DNA of 64,000 nucleotides. Source: Synoicihabitans lomoniglobus (lineage in GTDB: Bacteria; Verrucomicrobiota; Verrucomicrobiia; Opitutales; Opitutaceae). This document shows, one piece after another, positions 1 through 9,000 of the stretch. Position 1 is the first letter of the stretch; each line of letters opens with the position of its first letter. The DNA lies in NCBI RefSeq assembly GCF_029023725.1, contig NZ_CP119075.1, positions 987,501-1,051,500 of the forward strand. The letters run 5' to 3'. Below the pieces are notes generated by a model. That model made no database searches and was not told the DNA's origin. It was given only the letters and a program-made list of their open reading frames with translations. The translations under genes and the position numbers were made by a program.

Positions 1-1044
1 ATCGAAGCGCTGCTCCTCGATGACGAACCCGGACCGCTTTGGCTGCACGCGTGGGGAGGGGCCAATACCATTGCCCGCGCCTTGAAAGCGATTGAAGCGC
101 GCCATCGCGGCACGTCGGAGTGGGAGCGTATTTACCGGAAGGTCACGGAGAAGGCGGTGCTCTACATGGTGGCGGATCAGGATGCGACCTACCGCAACTA
201 CATCGAACCGCACTGGCCCGATCTGCCGGTCCTCTACAACCTCAATCAACACGAGCCGATCGGCTACGGTTGGTGGCGGATCAATCAGCCCAGTCGACTG
301 GCTTATCTGCGCGGCGCGTGGTGGCGCGAATACGTCAAACTCGGTCACGGCGCGCTGGGTGGACGCACCTATCTGTGGGGCGACGGTCAGCAAACGGCCG
401 GCGACCCGTTGCAGCAGAACGGCAGCCTGGCGGAGACGCGCCAGGCGGGCCGTGATCGCTACGATTTCATTTCCGAAGGCGACAGCGTGGCGATTCTACA
501 CCAACTGCCGGTCGGACTGCGCAGCGAGGAGGATCCGACTTACGGCGGGTGGGGCGGTCGCCTCGTGCGCAGCGACGGGGAGGCCGTGCGTTGGGAGGCG
601 ACCCGGGCCGTCACCGACCTCAATACCGAAACCGGGGCCGCCGACTATGCCTATCCGGTGAGCCGGTGGTTGCCCGCATTCCAAAACGACTACGCCGCCC
701 GCGCCGACTGGGCGGTGTTGCCCTATGACGAAGCCAACCACCCGCCGGTTGTCACGGTGGAAGGCCCCCTCGATCTCACCGCGAAAGCGGGCGAAACGAT
801 CACGCTGACCGGCACCGCGTCAGACCCCGACGGCGACGCCCTCGATCTGCGCTGGTGGCAATACCGCGAAGCCGGCACCGCACCGTATCCGGCGACGCTC
901 ACGGTTCTCGGAGATGGACGGGTCCAGATCCAAGTGCCCGTTCATGCCGAACCGGGCCAAACCCTGCATTTCATTCTCGAAGCCACCGACGACGGCGAAC
1001 CCGCGCTGACGCGTTACCGGCGGGTGATTGTGACCCTGAACTAA
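1..1044 (+). CDS. Sde182/DUF1593-type nucleoside hydrolase-like protein, 3' part
   Basis: The reading frame is open from the first base, so the gene begins outside the window; 347 codons remain. The first residues include WGGANTIARAL, typical of the nucleoside-hydrolase-like domain of DUF1593 (cellulose-binding Sde182) proteins. The last 100 residues or so (from NHPPVV) form a beta-sandwich with TASDPDGDAL and FILEATDDGEPALTRYRRVI, matching the Sde0182 C-terminal domain. The family is thought to be secreted and to bind or act on polysaccharide, but the reaction is not established. The stop lies 35 bp before the next gene, itself a nucleoside hydrolase homologue on the same strand, so the two probably formed one unit. 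Family assignment is fairly sure, substrate unknown. Confidence 0.8.
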   Translation: MEALLLDDEPGPLWLHAWGGANTIARALKAIEARHRGTSEWERIYRKVTEKAVLYMVADQDATYRNYIEPHWPDLPVLYNLNQHEPIGYGWWRINQPSRLAYLRGAWWREYVKLGHGALGGRTYLWGDGQQTAGDPLQQNGSLAETRQAGRDRYDFISEGDSVAILHQLPVGLRSEEDPTYGGWGGRLVRSDGEAVRWEATRAVTDLNTETGAADYAYPVSRWLPAFQNDYAARADWAVLPYDEANHPPVVTVEGPLDLTAKAGETITLTGTASDPDGDALDLRWWQYREAGTAPYPATLTVLGDGRVQIQVPVHAEPGQTLHFILEATDDGEPALTRYRRVIVTLN

Positions 1045-1079
1045 ATCCCCGAGCCGTCTTACCGTTATCCCCTCCTGAT

Positions 1080-1637
1080 ATGAAACTGATCATTTCCTAT
1101 CTTCCCCTCCATCGAGTTGTCGCTATCATTCTGCTGTTCGGTCCTTTGCTCTCTGCTCCGCTCCGGGCCGAGCGCGTGGTGCCGGAGTGGCCCGCTGCGG
1201 ATGAGAAAATTCGCGTCATCATAGACACCGATCTGGCCAATGAAATCGACGACCTTTACGCGCTCGGTCTCGTGCTGGCGGCGCAGGAGCGGTTCGACAT
1301 CGAAGGCATCGTGGCGGCGCATTGGGGCGACGCGGGCGGACCGGACGGATTGGACGAATCCTACGAGCTGATCCTCGAGTGCATGCGGGTTGCAGGCATG
1401 GAGGGAAAGATTCCGGTGCTTAAAGGATCGCAGCCATTCCAGTTCAGCCAACAGATCATCCCTTCTCCCGGCGTGGACTTCATCGTCGAGCGGGCGATGG
1501 ACCCGTCGGACGAGCGACCGCTCTGGGTAATCTCGCTTGGGGCCTGCACCAACATTGCCATGGCTTGGAAGCGGGAGCCGGCGATCAAGGACCGGGTGAT
1601 CTCGCTGTGGCACGGTCGGACCCAATGGCCGGTGAAG
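1080..1637 (+). pseudogene. Nucleoside hydrolase (IUNH-like), truncated by IS remnant
   Basis: Starts at ATG 1080 with a signal peptide-like N-terminus (MKLIISYLPLHRVVAIILLF, ending near LRAE). It then shows the calcium-binding, ribose-binding motif DTDLANEIDD of the inosine/uridine-preferring nucleoside hydrolase superfamily. Family members have about 300 residues or more. Here the homologous part stops after about 186 residues (HGRTQWP), where sequence shared with the IS91-like elements begins at about 1637; the frame continues for 44 unrelated codons to a stop at 1769. The C-terminal half with the catalytic-site His region is missing. A secreted hydrolase of this fold beside a DUF1593 gene suggests a shared role in glycoside or nucleoside use, but this copy should be inactive. 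Confidence 0.75.
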
Positions 1638-2003
1638 TGTCCACCGCGACGAGCGGTGGATTCATGTCTGAGGAATCGTTGGTGGTGGTCTTCATGCGGC
1701 CCGTGTGACGAACGGCGGCGAACGCGCGACGCGTGGCAGGGTGCCGACGCAGCGCAACGACTCGGTTAGGCAATGCGTGGAGAAGGCCATGCTTCGCAGC
1801 TTGAGCATCTCATCGAAGCGCACTAACGATTGATACTGTTCGGTGACGTCACGACGGAAGTCGCGACCTTTACGGGTGGATTTATGTTTTGGCATATCAC
1901 CGCCAGTCTTGTCACTGGCGTCCCAAATAACATCCTCGACCTGTCGTGCGTCCCGAACGTCATACCCCTCACTCCTCACTGCGCCGCGCAGCGGCTTCGT
2001 TCA
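1637..2003 (-). mobile_element. IS91-like element remnant, internally deleted (copy 0)
   Basis: Bases 1637-1777 match the transposase C-terminus end of the two full elements (from 15217 and 18013). Bases 1778-2003 match their right end (17213-17437 and 20009-20233). In copy 1 coordinates the missing interior is 15363-17212, about 1.85 kb. The left roughly 270 bp of the full elements, with the oriIS-like hairpin, is also absent and the match begins abruptly inside the nucleoside hydrolase gene. The right end stops at the same 'cttcgttca' as the full copies and runs straight into attC sequence. It is a dead, non-autonomous relic, diverged from copies 1 and 2 at scattered bases. Confidence 0.85.
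1692..1895 (-). pseudogene. Fused remnant: recombinase N-terminus joined to transposase C-terminus
   Basis: The internal deletion of IS copy 0 leaves a short open frame. It begins MPKHKSTRKGRDFRRDV, equivalent to MSKNKSTRKG of the intact tyrosine recombinases. After about 40 residues (LRSMAFST) it continues in frame as ESLRCVGTLPRVARSPPF, the C-terminal tail of the IS91-like transposase. No catalytic residue of either enzyme is kept, so it is a decay product and not a functional protein. The frame being kept across the junction is probably chance. Confidence 0.6.
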
Positions 2004-2115
2004 ACAAGTCGCCCGAGCCAACGACGGCCAGAGCCGCCGTCAGCTGTTCCGTTGTCCTCCAAGCGAATCCCACATTTCATTCGCTGACCGCCGCGGCTCA
2101 GCTTTAGCGTTCGGC
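2004..2115 (+). other. attC recombination site (a), R'' side cut by IS copy 0
   Basis: Directly after the IS end the sequence reads as the rest of an attC site: an L''-like segment with GAGCC, a central stretch, then GGCTCAGCTTTAGC and the R' box GTTCGGC at 2109-2115. GAGCC and GGCTC pair. The R' box is the exact complement of GCCGAAC at 2341, behind the next gene, as expected for one cassette. The original R'' box is lost with the deleted left side. Confidence 0.7.
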
Positions 2116-2124
2116 AAGGACAAA

Positions 2125-2337
2125 ATGGCCTCAAGACCGCGTCACCTTTCGCTCGTAAAGTTCACGTTACCCGGGATGAAATTCCGGTATCCACTGAAAG
2201 AAATGACTACCTATGTTTTCTTGGGCGAAATACCGAATATGAAAGGGCACTGCGTAGTCTCCGATTTTAAAACCGGAAAGATCTATTCCGGATATCATAC
2301 CGACCTCTTTACTGAACTGACTGAAGATGAAACCTAA
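2125..2337 (+). CDS. Cassette-encoded small protein, unknown
   Basis: 70 codons from ATG 2125, 9 bp after the R' box at 2109-2115; the stop lies 3 bp before the next R'' box (2341). This tight fit between two attC boxes decides the start. The protein begins MASRPRHLSLVKFTLPG and ends in acidic residues (ELTEDET); it looks small, soluble and beta-rich (TTYVFLGEIPNMKGHCVV). No family recognised. As with many integron cassettes, no promoter of its own is evident. Confidence 0.6.
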   Translation: MASRPRHLSLVKFTLPGMKFRYPLKEMTTYVFLGEIPNMKGHCVVSDFKTGKIYSGYHTDLFTELTEDET

Positions 2338-2340
2338 GCA

Positions 2341-2438
2341 GCCGAACCAACCGCTACAGAGAACCTCCACAGTTATCACGAATCGTGCTGCGCACGCTTC
2401 GCGCCAGCTGCTCCGGTCTCTGACCTGAAACGTTGGCG
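2341..2438 (+). other. attC recombination site (b)
   Basis: R'' box GCCGAAC (2341-2347), then CCGCTACAGAGAACC, a central region with further small inverted repeats, then GGTCTCTGACCTGAAAC and the R' box GTTGGCG (2432-2438). The CAGAGA and TCTCTG arms pair. The site ends 12 bp before the ATG of the next gene. Its R' box departs from the GTTRRRY consensus in the last base. Confidence 0.7.
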
Positions 2439-2449
2439 AAAAATTCACC

Positions 2450-3082
2450 ATGATCGAAAGCAAACGAGGGGCAGGTCTCATCGACTTCATGCAAGGGAAT
2501 GCTTCCGGCAAGAATGTTCTCCTGCTGTTTGTGTTAACGATGGCCGTTTACCTGCTGATGCTCTCGGTCACCATCCCTCGGGTTCAGAGCTACGCTCCGG
2601 AAACGACGCTGTTTGATTTGTCGCCTGCGGGATACACTCATGCACAAGCGCTGACCCTGCTGGAATCCCTCGGTCGTGCAGGCAGGGATACTTACCTCTT
2701 CCCCCAGTTAGCACTCGACTTTGTTTACCCGGGTTTGTTTGCGACCTGCTTTTCGCTGATGTTGATCTGGCTATATTCAAAACGAATTCGGCCCGATTCG
2801 AAGTGGTTGTATTTGGCTGTAATTCCAGTGCTCGGCGGTCTTTTCGACTATATCGAAAATATACTGATTATTCGAATGATCACGATTTTTCCCGATGTGA
2901 CCGAAGGATTGGTTTCTGCAGCCAGTAGCGCCACCTTGCTGAAGAGTGCCTTCTCCACGGTGTCCTTTCTATTACTGGTCGCAGGATTCGCCTTGCTCCT
3001 GATGAAAGGCCCAGTGGCATGCTTCGAGGGAGAAACCTGCGCCGGGAACAACGGCCAACAAAACAGTGGAGGCAACGCCTGA
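2450..3082 (+). CDS. Cassette-encoded four-helix membrane protein, unknown
   Basis: 210 residues from ATG 2450. Four hydrophobic segments are visible: roughly 24-43 (VLLLFVLTMAVYLLMLSV), 92-107 (YPGLFATCFSLMLIWLY), 118-140 (around LAVIPVLGGLFDYIENI) and 166-184 (STVSFLLLVAGFALLLM). The loop between helices 1 and 2 is about 45 residues. No family recognised. The stop (3080-3082) lies inside the following attC site, whose R'' box begins at 3053, so the last ten or so residues (GQQNSGGNA) are encoded by the recombination site. Likely an inner-membrane protein; role unknown. Confidence 0.7.
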   Translation: MIESKRGAGLIDFMQGNASGKNVLLLFVLTMAVYLLMLSVTIPRVQSYAPETTLFDLSPAGYTHAQALTLLESLGRAGRDTYLFPQLALDFVYPGLFATCFSLMLIWLYSKRIRPDSKWLYLAVIPVLGGLFDYIENILIIRMITIFPDVTEGLVSAASSATLLKSAFSTVSFLLLVAGFALLLMKGPVACFEGETCAGNNGQQNSGGNA

Positions 3083-3111
3083 CGTTGCGTGCCTCACTTA
3101 TGACGTTCGGC
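3053..3111 (+). other. attC recombination site (c), 59 bp
   Basis: R'' box GGCCAAC (3053-3059) and R' box GTTCGGC (3105-3111) enclose a strong imperfect hairpin: GTGGAGGCAACG pairs with CGTTGCGTGCCTCAC, leaving unpaired bases on one arm as is usual for attC. R'' differs in one base from the complement of the R' box before this cassette (2432). Confidence 0.8.
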
Positions 3112-3118
3112 AGTATCC

Positions 3119-3397
3119 ATGGCATCCGTGAAGTATAAGTGGCCGCAGAATGTTCCAGGGGAGTTCTATGTCGACGAATGCTGCCTGGACCACCACTGCT
3201 GCGCTGAGATCGCCCCCGATCACTTCAGAAGAATTGACGATGGAGGTCACCTTTACGTCTATCGGCAGCCTTCCAATCCGGAAGAAAGAGCGCGGTGTAT
3301 GGCTGCACTTGATACCTGCCCGATGGCAGCAATCGGTTGCGATGGAGTGCCTCCAAAGCTCTTTTCCCTCTCATGGTGGAGGCGTATCCTGAGATGA
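3119..3397 (+). CDS. Cassette-encoded ferredoxin-like iron-sulfur protein
   Basis: 92 residues from ATG 3119, 7 bp after an attC R' box. The pattern YVDECCLDHHCCAEIAPDHF near residues 18-36, followed by a Cys at 60 and TCPMAAI with Cys 67, resembles single-cluster bacterial ferredoxins of the Fer4_13/15 type (VDxxxCxxC...APxxF...CP). The first motif has two CC pairs in place of the usual CxxCxxC spacing, so cluster ligation (3Fe-4S or 4Fe-4S) cannot be fixed by eye. It would be a small cytoplasmic electron carrier. No oxidoreductase partner lies beside it, as expected for a mobile cassette. Confidence 0.6.
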   Translation: MASVKYKWPQNVPGEFYVDECCLDHHCCAEIAPDHFRRIDDGGHLYVYRQPSNPEERARCMAALDTCPMAAIGCDGVPPKLFSLSWWRRILR

Positions 3398-3400
3398 AAA

Positions 3401-3915
3401 AGCAGGAGCCGCGCTTGCGCGCGATGAACGCGGTGTGCGGGTGCGGTGAGGCAGTTGCTATCGCGCGCGAGCACGCTCCTACGGCCGAACCCATGCAGCG
3501 AGTTTCAGCTGTGGTTTGGTCAATTTGTGAGCGAAGAGACGGAGCGAGCCCGAGGCTGGAGTGATCGGGTCTTGTTCCGACCTCATTGTGCGCCAGCTGC
3601 GTTGAGAAAAAGTAGGAGCCGCGCTTGCGCGCGATGAACGCGGTGTGCGGGCGCGGTGAGGTCGTTGCTATCGCGCGCGAGCACGCTCCTACGGCCGAAC
3701 CCATGCAGCGAGTTTCAGCTGTGGTTTGGTCAATTTGTGGGCGAAGAGACGGAGCGAGCCCGAGGCTGGAGTGATCGGGTCTTATCCCGATCCCATCGTG
3801 CGCCAGCTGCGATGAGAAAAAGTAGGAGCCGCGCTTGCGCGCGATGAACGCGGTGTGCGGGCGCGGTGAGGCCGTTGCCATCGCGCGCGAGCACGCGCCT
3901 ACGGCCGAACCCATT
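3401..3915 (+). repeat. 210-bp tandem repeat (2.5 units) with REP-like palindromes
   Basis: Units start at 3401, 3611 and 3821 with an exact 210-bp period; the third is cut after about 95 bp. Each unit opens with an imperfect palindrome whose arms are taggagccgcgcttgcgcgc and, reversed, gcgcgcgagcacgctccta. This resembles the GTAGGAGC...GCTCCTAC palindromes known as REP elements in pseudomonads. The other 110 bp or so per unit are well conserved between units 1 and 2. Because 210 is a multiple of three, a minus-strand frame stays open through the array; I take that as an artefact. The stretch 3398-4071 holds no other gene that I can see. Confidence 0.8.
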
Positions 3916-4071
3916 TAAAGAGCACACGCTCCAGCGCTCAATTTCCTCAGTTTGTGTGATCCGAATTCGGGCAACCTTAAACGGACTGATTCGGTGTCTT
4001 CTTTTTTAGCCCCTTGCAACGGATTGAGGGGATTGCGTCGCCGGACAATCGGTCGAAGGTGGAGTCCAGCT

Positions 4072-5076
4072 ATGGATTATTTTAAAACAATAGGCGAAAG
4101 CCTTTCGGCGCGTTGTGGTGATGGTGCTTTGGGGGAGGACTTCCCGGAACTCGCCGCCGCCGCGTTGGCGGAGTTTCCGGTTCCTGCTGGTATGGGCATC
4201 GCATTCATGGCCGATTGGGCGCTGGGCCGGGAGGAGCTGCCGGAGCAGGTCAATTTTAACAGCGGATTTGGTGAGCCTCCGTTGGTGGTTTACGAAGAGC
4301 CCCGATTTTATGCCGAAGTCCTCTTTTGGTTTCACGGTCGCACCGCCATTCACAGCCATGGATTTTGCGGGGCCTTCCAAGTGTTGGCGGGCTACTCGAT
4401 GGAGGCGGAGTTTTTATACCACCCCACGCCGGGATCCGAACCCGGGATCCAACTGGGGGAACTGGAGCCCATGGCCCTGCGGTTGATCGCGCCCGGTGAA
4501 ATCACGCGCATTTTGCCGGAAGAGGCATTCATTCACACCGTGATGCACATGGGCAGTCCTTCGCTCACGTTGGTGATCCGTAACAAGGGCGGGCCGACGC
4601 AGTTTGATTACGCCCTGAACGGATTACGCGTGAATGCCTATCAGCACGCTCAAACCTATGCGCGGCAGGCCGAAGTGCTGAGCGCTTTTCACGAGGCCAA
4701 TCCGGATGCGTTTGCCGCCCGGTTACTGGAGTTTTTAGGTGCCGGCAGTGCCCATCGCATGGCTCGCATTTTGAAAGAACTGGAACAGCAACTTGACGAG
4801 GAGTTTTTGACGGGTGAGCTCCGCGATCTGGCGGTGCAGCGATTCGGCGCGCTCGGTGAAGCCATGATCGAATCCGTGACCCGGTCGCTTCACGGCGGCG
4901 AAATCTGGAATGAAGTAGCGGCCCAGGAAGACCCAGCGGTTCAGCTCCGGACGGCGCTGTTGGATCTCTTCCCCGATGAAAAGGATCTGCTGGCGGTGGT
5001 GGGGCGAACCTTCCCTGACCGTGATCCTGCCGAGGTGCTGGAAAATTGGGCCGAACAGGTCAGCGAGATGGGCTGA
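4072..5076 (+). CDS. Cupin-fold protein with helical C-terminus, unknown
   Basis: 334 residues from ATG 4072; the frame is open further upstream, but the part before 4072 is unlike protein. Residues about 83-135 contain FWFHGRTAIHSHGFCGAFQV followed by GYSMEAEFLYHP, a cupin-like metal site (HxH with a later acidic residue), and AFIHTVMHMG further on could supply another His. This recalls cysteine-dioxygenase-like cupins, though I cannot assign the substrate. The C-terminal half is predicted helical and acidic (LEQQLDEEFLTGELRDLAV). The next gene begins within 60 bp on the same strand, so co-transcription is likely. Confidence 0.65.
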   Translation: MDYFKTIGESLSARCGDGALGEDFPELAAAALAEFPVPAGMGIAFMADWALGREELPEQVNFNSGFGEPPLVVYEEPRFYAEVLFWFHGRTAIHSHGFCGAFQVLAGYSMEAEFLYHPTPGSEPGIQLGELEPMALRLIAPGEITRILPEEAFIHTVMHMGSPSLTLVIRNKGGPTQFDYALNGLRVNAYQHAQTYARQAEVLSAFHEANPDAFAARLLEFLGAGSAHRMARILKELEQQLDEEFLTGELRDLAVQRFGALGEAMIESVTRSLHGGEIWNEVAAQEDPAVQLRTALLDLFPDEKDLLAVVGRTFPDRDPAEVLENWAEQVSEMG

Positions 5077-5132
5077 AAACATTGTCGAACCGAGGCAATC
5101 TTATCCTGAACCCGCTGCCCCGGCTCAAGTGG

Positions 5133-5933
5133 ATGCAAAGTCCCGCCACATCCGCCAACTGTCTCGTTGTCCTCACCGACTTGCTCTATCTCCCGGGCAC
5201 GCGGCGGCTCATCACGTCCTGGCGACTGCACCAACCGCCGCTCCCGATCATTGTCCTGAGCGCGCAGGAAGAAGCGCTCCGCGATCCCTTTCTATGCGCG
5301 CATTGTCACCGTCGCATTCCGATCAATCCTGCGCCCTACGCCGACATTCGTCCTTACCAGAAGCGCCGCTCCCGGCGGCACGCCCAAACGTTCTTCAAGT
5401 TCGAAGCGTTCGGTGACTTCGGCTTTGAGCGAAACCTCTTCCTCGATAGCGATATCCTGTGCCTCCGCGAAACGCCCGCGCTGCTCGCGCCGGGAACGGT
5501 TCCGCTCCGCGCGGCCCGGGATACCGGCTTCCGCAAAACCCGCGCCTACAAAGGCCACGCGATTGAGATCAACAGCGGGGTCCTCTCGATCGGTCGCGCG
5601 ATTCAAGGAGCCGCCACGATTGCCCGCCTGCAGGACATCGCACGCACGCAGCCGGGGCGCGGGGGCTACAACGCCGGAGACCAAGGGATAGTCAATAAGT
5701 GGATACACCGCGACGGAATCGACGTCGAACTGCTGCCGCCGGAATATAACCTGATCAAGAAGGACTACGCCGACACCACCGGCTTGGCGGACTGCCGTCT
5801 GCTACATTTTGCGGGTCACAAACCCTGGCTCGGCCAGCGGCACCACGGTGACTCCGGCCCTCCTGTGAGAGCTCTCGAGCAACTCTGGCATGAAGGTCGG
5901 CGCGGGACCGGTCTCCCCATCGGAGAAACCTGA
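5133..5933 (+). CDS. Glycosyltransferase family 8-like
   Basis: About 266 residues if translation starts at ATG 5133; the frame is open upstream into the previous gene, so the start is uncertain. Features of GT8 (GT-A fold, retaining) are LFLDSDILCL near residue 108 (the DxD metal site), EINSGVLSIG, YNAGDQGIVNKW and LLHFAGHKPW near the end. The usual GT8 enzymes transfer glucose or galactose from a nucleotide sugar in the cytoplasm. Acceptor unknown. A separate terminator for the convergent TonB receptor gene lies just downstream. Confidence 0.75.
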   Translation: MQSPATSANCLVVLTDLLYLPGTRRLITSWRLHQPPLPIIVLSAQEEALRDPFLCAHCHRRIPINPAPYADIRPYQKRRSRRHAQTFFKFEAFGDFGFERNLFLDSDILCLRETPALLAPGTVPLRAARDTGFRKTRAYKGHAIEINSGVLSIGRAIQGAATIARLQDIARTQPGRGGYNAGDQGIVNKWIHRDGIDVELLPPEYNLIKKDYADTTGLADCRLLHFAGHKPWLGQRHHGDSGPPVRALEQLWHEGRRGTGLPIGET

Positions 5934-5960
5934 CAAGTCCCGCCTCCGGCCCTCGGCCCG

Positions 5961-5991
5961 AAAAAAAGCCGCCCCGACGAATCGGGGCGGC
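5961..5991 (-). terminator. Rho-independent terminator of the TonB receptor gene
   Basis: A perfect 10-bp stem (5968-5977 with 5982-5991, GC-rich, loop CGAA) is followed, in the minus direction, by seven T residues (A tract at 5961-5967 on the plus strand). It lies 35 bp beyond the stop of the minus-strand receptor gene. Confidence 0.85.
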
Positions 5992-6025
5992 GATGATGCA
6001 TACCAAGTGGTGGTGCGATGCTCCG

Positions 6026-9000
6026 TTAGAACGAGAAGGTGTTCGACAGGAACCATTCCTGGCTCGGGGCGATGCGCGCGGAGGCCCAGGTCTGGCCGTC
6101 CGGTTGGACGGAGATCGGGATAAGGCTGTCGCCTTTGCCCACGTTCCGCATGTTCAACTGGATTCGCCAATCGATCTTTTCCGTGAGTTGGCGCGTGTAG
6201 CCGACCCAGAGGTCGAGCGCGTCTTCCGACGGGCCGTAGTAGGGTTTGCTGAGGTCGAAGCTGCCCAATCCGCCGGCCCCGGCGATCACGGGGTAGCCGA
6301 TCACAACCTTGTCCTGCCAACGGTAGCTGGCGCCCACATTCACGTTCTTGAGGACGCCCTCATCGAACATGTAATTGGTCACCACGTTGTAGCGCCATTT
6401 GCGAAGCTCGGACGCGGCGGTGTTCTCCTGGAGTTTCATCAGGGTATACTGGCCGCGCCATGAGTTCCAACTGGAGCGCAGCTCGTTGGGCGCGGACCAG
6501 TCGGAGTTGAACCGGACCAAGTCACCCCCCGGGCCAGCCATCAAGGTGTCCATGTAGGCCACCAACTCATCCAGCACCGGACCGCCGACATTGACGCGGA
6601 CGGCCTCGGTTTGCGACGCGTTGAAGGCAATGCGCCAGTTGGGCAGCGGGTTGGCGGTCAGTTCGAATTCGTAGCCCTTCGACGCGGTGTCGGCCGTCAC
6701 CGCAAAGCCCTGCATTAAAGGAGCGGTGCGGTAGTCGAACACGCTGTTTGGATCGGGCTGGATGGGGTTGGTCTCGTATTGACCACGGGTCTGCAAGGCG
6801 GACTGCGTGGTCGGACCGGCACCGTAGTTCCATGCTTCGAAGAATCCCGTTCCGGCGAGGAATACCTGCATGTCATTGAGCGCCTGAATGGAGGCATCAC
6901 GGCGGGCGTTGGCTTCAGCCGTCGTTTCCAAGTGTGAGCCGGCCGGTCCCGTGGCGGACGCACCGGCGGCGACTGGACGTCCGGAAGTGTTATCGACCCA
7001 GGACGGGTCCCACAGATAACGCTGACCCGTGTAAGGCGTGAGGTTGGTTTGCCCGGCGGTCGACCACGCATAGGCCGACATGTAGTAGACCTTGATGTTG
7101 CGCCAGTTGAGCGCATCCCGGATGGTGCCGTAGATACCGCTGTTGTTCAGCTGGGTATTGGCTCCCGACAGTTGGGTTTCGTATTTGATCGCCCGGAAGG
7201 AATACTTGCCGTCCTTGGTGCCAAGCAGGACACCAAAGTCCTCCGTCTCACCCGTGGGGTTGGCGATCGGGTTGCCGTAAATGTCGCGGCGCAGATCGGT
7301 GACTTGGAAGTTGTTCGACTTGTTATACGACAGGCTGACGTTGAGTGGCAGCGGGTCGCGATCGCCCAGCAACTTGTTGACGTGCACGACAACACCACCG
7401 GCGGTGGAGTGATCCTTGAACGTTTGGGTCTGCGGAAACTCATCGGGTAGGCGATACGTGTCCGGGTTCAGGTTGAGCGCACCGCGAGCGGCGGAACCGC
7501 TTTGCGGAAACGCACTGACGCTCTTGCTCTGCACCTCATCGTAGCGCCAACCGAGCGTGGGCACGATGGCGTCGTTCCACATGAACCCCTGCCAGGAACC
7601 GGCATAGGATTCGGTCTGACGCATGCTCTGCGACGCCGCCGTGACCAGGCTTTGATCTGCACCATCATCGTAGCGCAGCAGCGTGTTGTGGAAGGTGCTG
7701 TTCCAGCCGACGTAGTTGGCGGGATTGGACGCCTGGGTGAGCTGCGGGTAAACGGCACCGGTGGTCGGATTGACGGCTGGGCTGCCGTTGAAGATCCGCT
7801 GCAAGTTGGCCGGCACGTTCCAGGGATCGCTGGGGTTGACCCCGGTGGGATTCCGCCAAGTCATGTCGAACTGATAGATGTTGCCGTCTTGCAGCGTCAC
7901 ATCGGACAGAATGGGCGAGATATTGGCATTGGCGGCCGAGGTGGCGTTGGCCAGGGACGATCCGAGGTAGATGATCGCCGATGGCGGCAGGTTGGTGAGT
8001 CCGTCGGGATTGCCTTGGAGCTTGTAGGAGGCATAGGCCGCGGAATTGGCATACATCTGCCAGGAGCGATTTTCGGTTTGATACTCTTCGCCACTGTAAA
8101 CGCCGTTGAAGCGGTGCTTGCCGAGGAGTTTGGTGAGGAAACCGTTGTCAAAAAAGTCCGTGGCACGCAGTTCACCGAAGAGCGAAGCGCGGATATATTC
8201 GCGGTCGCTTTCGTAAGAGTTGCCGCGCCCCGGACCTCCGGCGACGAAGGGTCGGCCGAAATTGGAATTGGCGACATTGCCGTTGTTGGCGTTGTTGGGT
8301 CCGACGACGTAGTCGCTGAAATTCTGCAGGATATCGATGTTGAGCGTCGGGTTGCCCAGCAACGCCTCGCCGCCCCGGTTATACTTCTGGCGATCGTAGG
8401 TGAGTTGCACGCCGAGGCGGTCGTCGAATGCGGTCTGGCTCAGATCGATGTTATACGCATCCCAACCTTCCCATTCCTTTTTGGTGGGACCGTCGATGAG
8501 GTTTTCGTAGAAATTAAAAACCGTCGGATCGGTGAGCGTGATGTTTCGATACTGTCCGTATCGGGCATTCGTCAGGTTGGCGTTGTTCGCGTAGGAGCTG
8601 AAGCTGGAAATGGCGGAGTAGGCATCGGCATAGCGCAATCCCATGAGACCGTTGGAGGCACCTTGAGGAACCCCATTGGCGTTGAGGGCACCGGTGTTTA
8701 CGACGTGACCCCATATCCGATGGAGTTGATTGCTCGTGCCATCAATGATCCACAGCGGCTGCTGTTGATTGACGAGCCCGCCCAGCCACGGGTTAAACGT
8801 CGAGGCTGAAGACCCCAGCGTATAGCCATCCTGAATAGTGAGTTTACCCAAGCCACCGTCCATGCTGTCGGGGTCGAGGTTGACCGGCCGGAACCACGGC
8901 GTGATGCTGTCCTGCGGTGGGACATTGCGCGGTCGGTTGGCGTCGATGTCACCGTGCTCATACTTGATTTTGAGGCTGGTGCGGAACGACGGATCTTTGA

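Noticed and set aside
3225..3914. Minus-strand frame of 229 codons with a 70-residue repeat
   Set aside because: It exists only because the tandem repeat has a period of 210 bp (3 x 70). The repeat is palindromic DNA, the frame overlaps the ferredoxin-like gene, and composition is Arg/Ser/Ala-rich.
3401..3915. Possible CRISPR array
   Set aside because: The repeated unit is 210 bp with no variable spacers; units are conserved throughout and contain palindromes, so it is a tandem repeat.
3952..4071. N-terminal extension of the cupin gene
   Set aside because: The extra 40 residues are Arg/Ser-rich and unlike the rest; ATG 4072 gives a sensible start.
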